DNA of 22,870 nucleotides, taken from assembly GCA_036373915.1 (NCBI GenBank), contig DASUUU010000156.1, positions 1-22,870 on the forward strand, given 5' to 3'. This document shows positions 20,993 through 22,870 of the stretch, piece after piece. Origin of the DNA: JASLBX01 sp036373915 (GTDB lineage: Bacteria > Actinomycetota > Actinomycetes > Jiangellales > Jiangellaceae). The notes beneath the pieces were generated by a model. The model saw nothing but the letters and a program-made list of their open reading frames with translations, did not search any database and was not told the origin of the DNA. A program made the position numbers and the translations under genes. Numbering within the stretch: the first letter of the stretch is position 1; each line of letters opens with the position of its first letter.

Positions 20993-21931
20993 TTATTTGA
21001 GGAGGCCGGCGGTGAGGCCCGCCTGGACCTTCTTCTGGAACAGGATGTAGACGACCAGCACCGGCAGCAACGCGATCACCAGGCCGGCGAACAGCGCCGT
21101 CCAGTCGCCCTGGTAGCCCTGGTTGACAGCCAGAGATGCGATGCCTTGAGCGAGCACCTTCTTGTCGCGATCGGTCATCAGCGTTACCGGCAGGATGTAC
21201 TGGTTCCAGTGCCCGAGGAAGTTGAACAGCGCGAGGCTGATGATGCCGGGCTTGGCCATCGGCAGCATGACGCGGAAGAACAGCGAGAAGTGCGAGCAGC
21301 CGTCCATGATGGCCGCCTCGGCAACCGTCGTCGGCAGCGTCCGGAAGAACGCGGTGAGGAAGAAGATCGTGAACGGCAGCGAGAACGCCGCGTACACCAA
21401 CGCCAGACTGACATAGCTGCTCAAGCCGAGGAACTGTCCGACGACCGGGATGTTCTCGGTCTTCTGCACGATGAAGAACAGCGGCACCAGGGCCAGGAAC
21501 ACGGGGAACACCAGGCCGCCGACGAACGAGAAGTAGATGATCCGGTTGCCCCGGAAGTCGTACCGGGCCAGGACGTACGCGCCCATCGAGCCCAGCAACA
21601 TGGTCAGCGTCAGCGACATGCTGACCACGATCACGCTGTTCATGAAGAACTGTCCGATGTTCGCAGCGGTCCAGGCGCGCGCGAAGTTGTCCCACTGGAT
21701 GCCGCTGGGCAGCCCCATCGGATCGTTGAGGAACTCGTGCTCCAGCTTTATCGAACTGAGCAGTGCCCACAGCAGTGGCAATGTTGTGATCAAGCCCCAG
21801 AGGAGGAGGAAGCCGCCGTTGATCAGGTTGAGCGCCCGCTCACCAGCGCCGACACCCGGACGGCGGGCCGGTTCTGCCGGGCCTGGGCGCGGTTCGGGTC
21901 TGGCCGGTGGGGCGGTCTTGATCGTGGTCAT
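20993..21931 (-). CDS. sugar ABC transporter permease (MalG/NgcG-like)
   Basis: 312 aa. A Pro/Arg-rich cytoplasmic head (1-30) is followed by six membrane helices beginning LLLWGLITTLPLLWALLSSI. The EAA loop that docks the ATPase is VAEAAIMDGCSHFSLFFRVM (203-222), followed by LPMAKPGI. The run SMGAYVLARYDFRGNRIIYF and the tail FQKKVQAGLTAGLLK are closest, from memory, to NgcG, the GlcNAc/chitobiose importer permease of streptomycetes. Related CUT1 permeases import other sugars, so the substrate is not assigned. The gene starts 2 bases after the stop of the partner permease, so they are co-transcribed. The end lies against the inverted-repeat element. Confidence 0.92.
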   Translation of the reverse strand: MTTIKTAPPARPEPRPGPAEPARRPGVGAGERALNLINGGFLLLWGLITTLPLLWALLSSIKLEHEFLNDPMGLPSGIQWDNFARAWTAANIGQFFMNSVIVVSMSLTLTMLLGSMGAYVLARYDFRGNRIIYFSFVGGLVFPVFLALVPLFFIVQKTENIPVVGQFLGLSSYVSLALVYAAFSLPFTIFFLTAFFRTLPTTVAEAAIMDGCSHFSLFFRVMLPMAKPGIISLALFNFLGHWNQYILPVTLMTDRDKKVLAQGIASLAVNQGYQGDWTALFAGLVIALLPVLVVYILFQKKVQAGLTAGLLK

Positions 21932-21933
21932 GG

Positions 21934-22851
21934 CTAGGACAGCTCCACTCGCTCGCGCCTGGCGATTCGGAAGAAGGCGATCGCGATGATCATGGTCAGG
22001 ACGGTGAGGATGACTCCGATCGCTGAGGCATAGCCGAACTTGAACTCGGTGAAGGCGGCCCGGTAGAGCGCGACACCGAGCACGTCACCGGCCCGGGATG
22101 GCCCGCCGCCGATGCCGAGCATGATGTGCACGAGGGCGAAACCGTCCATGGCCTGGATCGCCAGGTACACCCAGCCGACCTGGACGGTGTCCCACACCAG
22201 CGGGACGGTCACCCGCCGGAAGGTGGTGAACCGGCTGGCACCGTCCAGCAGCGCAGCCTCGTAGATGTCCTTCGGAATGGACTGCATGGCCGCGGAGAAC
22301 AGGACCACGTAGAACCCGACGAACGACCAGATCATCACGGCGACGACGCACCAGAAGGCAAATCTCGGATCGCCGAGCCACACCTGGTCCAGCGCGCCGA
22401 GCCCGACCAGGTGCAGCACATTGCTGAGCACGCCGCCGGCCACCTTTGGCGCGAAGACATTGGTGAACAGCACGCCGACGATCGCGACCGACAGCACCTG
22501 CGGGAAGAAGTAGACGACCTTGTAGATCGACGATCCCCGCACACCCTCGACGCCCCTACCGCGGCCGCCGACGTTCAGCATCGAGGCGAGGAACAGGCCC
22601 AGCACAACCGTCACGAGCGGTACGACGACCAGCAGGGTCAGGTTGTTGCGCAAGGCCACCCACAACTGGCTGTCGTTCCACGCCCGGATGTAGTTGTCGA
22701 AGCCGACGAACGTCTGGGTGGCGGTCAGACCCGTCCAGTCGGTCAGTGAGTAGTACATGGCCTGCAGGTAGGGCGACACGACGTACAGCAGGTAGAGCCC
22801 GACTGGCGGAAGGAGGAACGCCAGGATGAACGGGTACCTGCCGTGTCGCAT
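21934..22851 (-). CDS. sugar ABC transporter permease (MalF/NgcF-like)
   Basis: 305 aa. It starts MRHGRYPFILAFLLPPVGLY, which agrees with NgcF-type permeases, so ATG 22851 is taken as the start even though the frame stays open to the window edge. It has six membrane helices. The EAA loop is YEAALLDGASRFTTFRRVTV (197-216). GVRGSSIYKVVYFFPQVLSV (103-122) is also characteristic. It forms the translocation pore with the downstream permease; the solute-binding protein is expected just outside the window, and the ATPase may be a shared multi-sugar one encoded elsewhere (family knowledge, not seen). Confidence 0.92.
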   Translation of the reverse strand: MRHGRYPFILAFLLPPVGLYLLYVVSPYLQAMYYSLTDWTGLTATQTFVGFDNYIRAWNDSQLWVALRNNLTLLVVVPLVTVVLGLFLASMLNVGGRGRGVEGVRGSSIYKVVYFFPQVLSVAIVGVLFTNVFAPKVAGGVLSNVLHLVGLGALDQVWLGDPRFAFWCVVAVMIWSFVGFYVVLFSAAMQSIPKDIYEAALLDGASRFTTFRRVTVPLVWDTVQVGWVYLAIQAMDGFALVHIMLGIGGGPSRAGDVLGVALYRAAFTEFKFGYASAIGVILTVLTMIIAIAFFRIARRERVELS

Positions 22852-22870
22852 CTCGTGTCGCCCTAACCTG

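Noticed and set aside
1..22870. tRNA, rRNA, riboswitch or CRISPR array
   Set aside because: No cloverleaf-like conserved TTCGA/CCA segments, rRNA-like stretches or evenly spaced repeats were recognised by eye; a dedicated covariance-model scan was not possible.

Overview
The window reads as chromosomal DNA of a high-GC Gram-positive bacterium (Actinomycetota). Evidence: GC-rich codon thirds, many GTG starts, an actinobacterial-type Rieske protein with three N-terminal membrane helices, an Eis-type acetyltransferase, DUF1707/LiaF-like and MarR-GNAT proteins, and a deazaflavin-dependent nitroreductase-like protein. A soil actinomycete of the Jiangellales or a nearby order would fit, but this is an impression, not a measurement.

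Layout. 1-1002: a dihydroorotate dehydrogenase-like flavoprotein. 1023-4620: a patchy accessory stretch with a DUF1801 protein, the C-terminal scar of a tyrosine recombinase with an internal deletion, a BrnT-like toxin/RHH antitoxin pair, an alpha/beta hydrolase, a DUF6924-like fragment and two small Cys-rich proteins. 4708-5993: a deazaflavin-dependent oxidoreductase divergent from a membrane protein/regulator pair; the pair is preceded by two TTTCCA palindromes and the regulator carries a frameshift. 6113-7685: WYL regulator, VOC protein and TfoX/YjbR-like protein. 7792-10968: an orphan qcrA-qcrB pair (Rieske and cytochrome b, with no qcrC) followed by an overlapping J-domain membrane protein. 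11041-12782: Nudix hydrolase and Eis-type acetyltransferase. 12951-15770: a secreted M14 carboxypeptidase with a PA domain and a second module inserted into the catalytic domain. 15921-18162: an alanine-type aminotransferase divergent from a MarR-GNAT fusion, with one palindrome between them. 18183-18809: DUF1707/LiaF-like protein. 18879-20857: an alkylation-repair operon (Ada-AlkA fusion plus Ogt). 20993-22851: two NgcF/NgcG-like sugar ABC permeases on the minus strand, continuing out of the window.

Themes. Several genes have a TANNNT-like hexamer about 6 nt before the start codon and no Shine-Dalgarno sequence, suggesting leaderless mRNAs. Functional links visible from gene overlap are toxin-antitoxin, VOC-TfoX-like, qcrA-qcrB-J-domain, and adaAlkA-ogt. 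The least ordinary items are the qcrAB/J-domain module, the palindrome that appears to supply both -35 elements of a divergent promoter pair, the domain-inserted carboxypeptidase, and a 99-bp inverted-repeat element at 20887-20985. No tRNA, rRNA, CRISPR array or intact mobile element was recognised.
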